A stretch of 25,817 bases of DNA, taken from CAZZEX01 sp964653285. Lineage in GTDB: Bacteria > Chloroflexota > Anaerolineae > B4-G1. The position numbers were made by a program, and so were the translations under genes. The notes beneath the pieces are model-generated. The model was given only the letters and a program-made list of their open reading frames with translations. It was not told where the DNA came from and did no database searches. Positions 25,673 to 25,817 of this stretch are shown one piece after another; within the stretch, counting starts at the first letter, position 1; every line of letters starts with the position of its first letter. Where the stretch lies: positions 1 through 25,817 of the forward strand of contig CAZZEX010000069.1 in NCBI GenBank assembly GCA_964653285.1. The letters are read 5' to 3'.

Positions 25673-25701
25673 ATTATACCACTGCTGCAAGGCTCCGGCA
25701 A
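25673..25701 (-). promoter_or_regulatory. Sigma-70-like promoter with ATG at the expected start site
   Basis: On the - strand: TTGCCG (25696-25701), a 17-base spacer, then a perfect TATAAT (25673-25678). Only 8 bases lie between the -10 box and the ATG of the flippase-like gene, so transcription should start within about two bases of the ATG. Confidence 0.7.
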
Positions 25702-25817
25702 AGCCGACCGCCCCCGCACCAACATCACACCAGGGGCACCGAATTTGCTACATCCGGTTAAAAGGTATCATCTCAATAAGTTGGGGCAGGTCTGTTGGTG
25801 ATGGTGAAATGCCTACC

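Noticed and set aside
25679..25817. Gene or mobile-element end at the right edge
   Set aside because: Apart from the promoter I see no open frame with protein-like composition and no terminal repeat; the segment is too short to judge.

Overview
The window looks like one contig piece from a high-GC member of the Chloroflexota (Anaerolineae-like). This is inferred from protein families, not from a marker gene. Two proteins carry the DUF2298 / Chlor_Arch_YYY membrane module, which as I know it is largely confined to Chloroflexota and some methanogenic archaea. They sit beside Agl23-like and GT39-like membrane proteins, and the DNA is rich in short dispersed repeats of a kind common in that phylum.

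Left part (1-6484, all + strand): two unrecognised genes (one cut by the window edge, one apparently frameshifted), then a compact gene string. The string holds three tandem PhnP-like metallo-beta-lactamase (MBL) proteins, then three genes that match the Thermotoga-type myo-inositol pathway: IolM (Zn-dependent scyllo-inosose 3-dehydrogenase), IolN (creatininase-fold 3-dehydro-scyllo-inosose hydrolase) and IolO (5-keto-L-gluconate epimerase). The first dehydrogenase (IolG), a transporter and the tagaturonate steps are not in the window. The middle MBL copy has lost most catalytic metal ligands but keeps the ligands of the structural zinc site. The string ends at a 15-bp inverted repeat between convergent genes.

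Right part (6522-25664, all - strand, transcribed right to left): a cell-envelope glycan cluster. In transcription order it holds a UPF0104/LPG-synthase-TM flippase-like protein with a near-consensus promoter and no room for a leader, a GT4 glycosyltransferase, a class I methyltransferase, a GT39-like membrane protein, and a 1504-aa fusion of a GT39-like half with a DUF2298 half. Next come an ECF sigma factor with its putative zinc-finger anti-sigma factor, a stand-alone DUF2298 protein, a divergent GT-C-like protein, and an Agl23-like GT-C protein with a six-repeat NHL propeller at its C-terminus. The likely role is transfer of lipid-linked sugars to surface polymers or proteins; the exact product cannot be read from sequence.

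The most striking feature is not a gene. About twenty short tandem arrays of degenerate 7-bp (sometimes 8-bp) units lie across the right part. They belong to many unrelated sequence families but share the same period. Several change from one family to another without losing the 7-bp register. Many lie in frame inside coding sequences, where three units give a 7- or 8-residue peptide repeat, and others form stop codons, start codons or protein ends at gene junctions. The left metabolic part has only one clear array, and that one is intergenic. A second class of short dispersed elements (26, 28, 32 and 38 bp, plus palindromes) accompanies them. No tRNA, rRNA, CRISPR array or transposase was seen, and no gene-free stretch exceeds about 300 bp.
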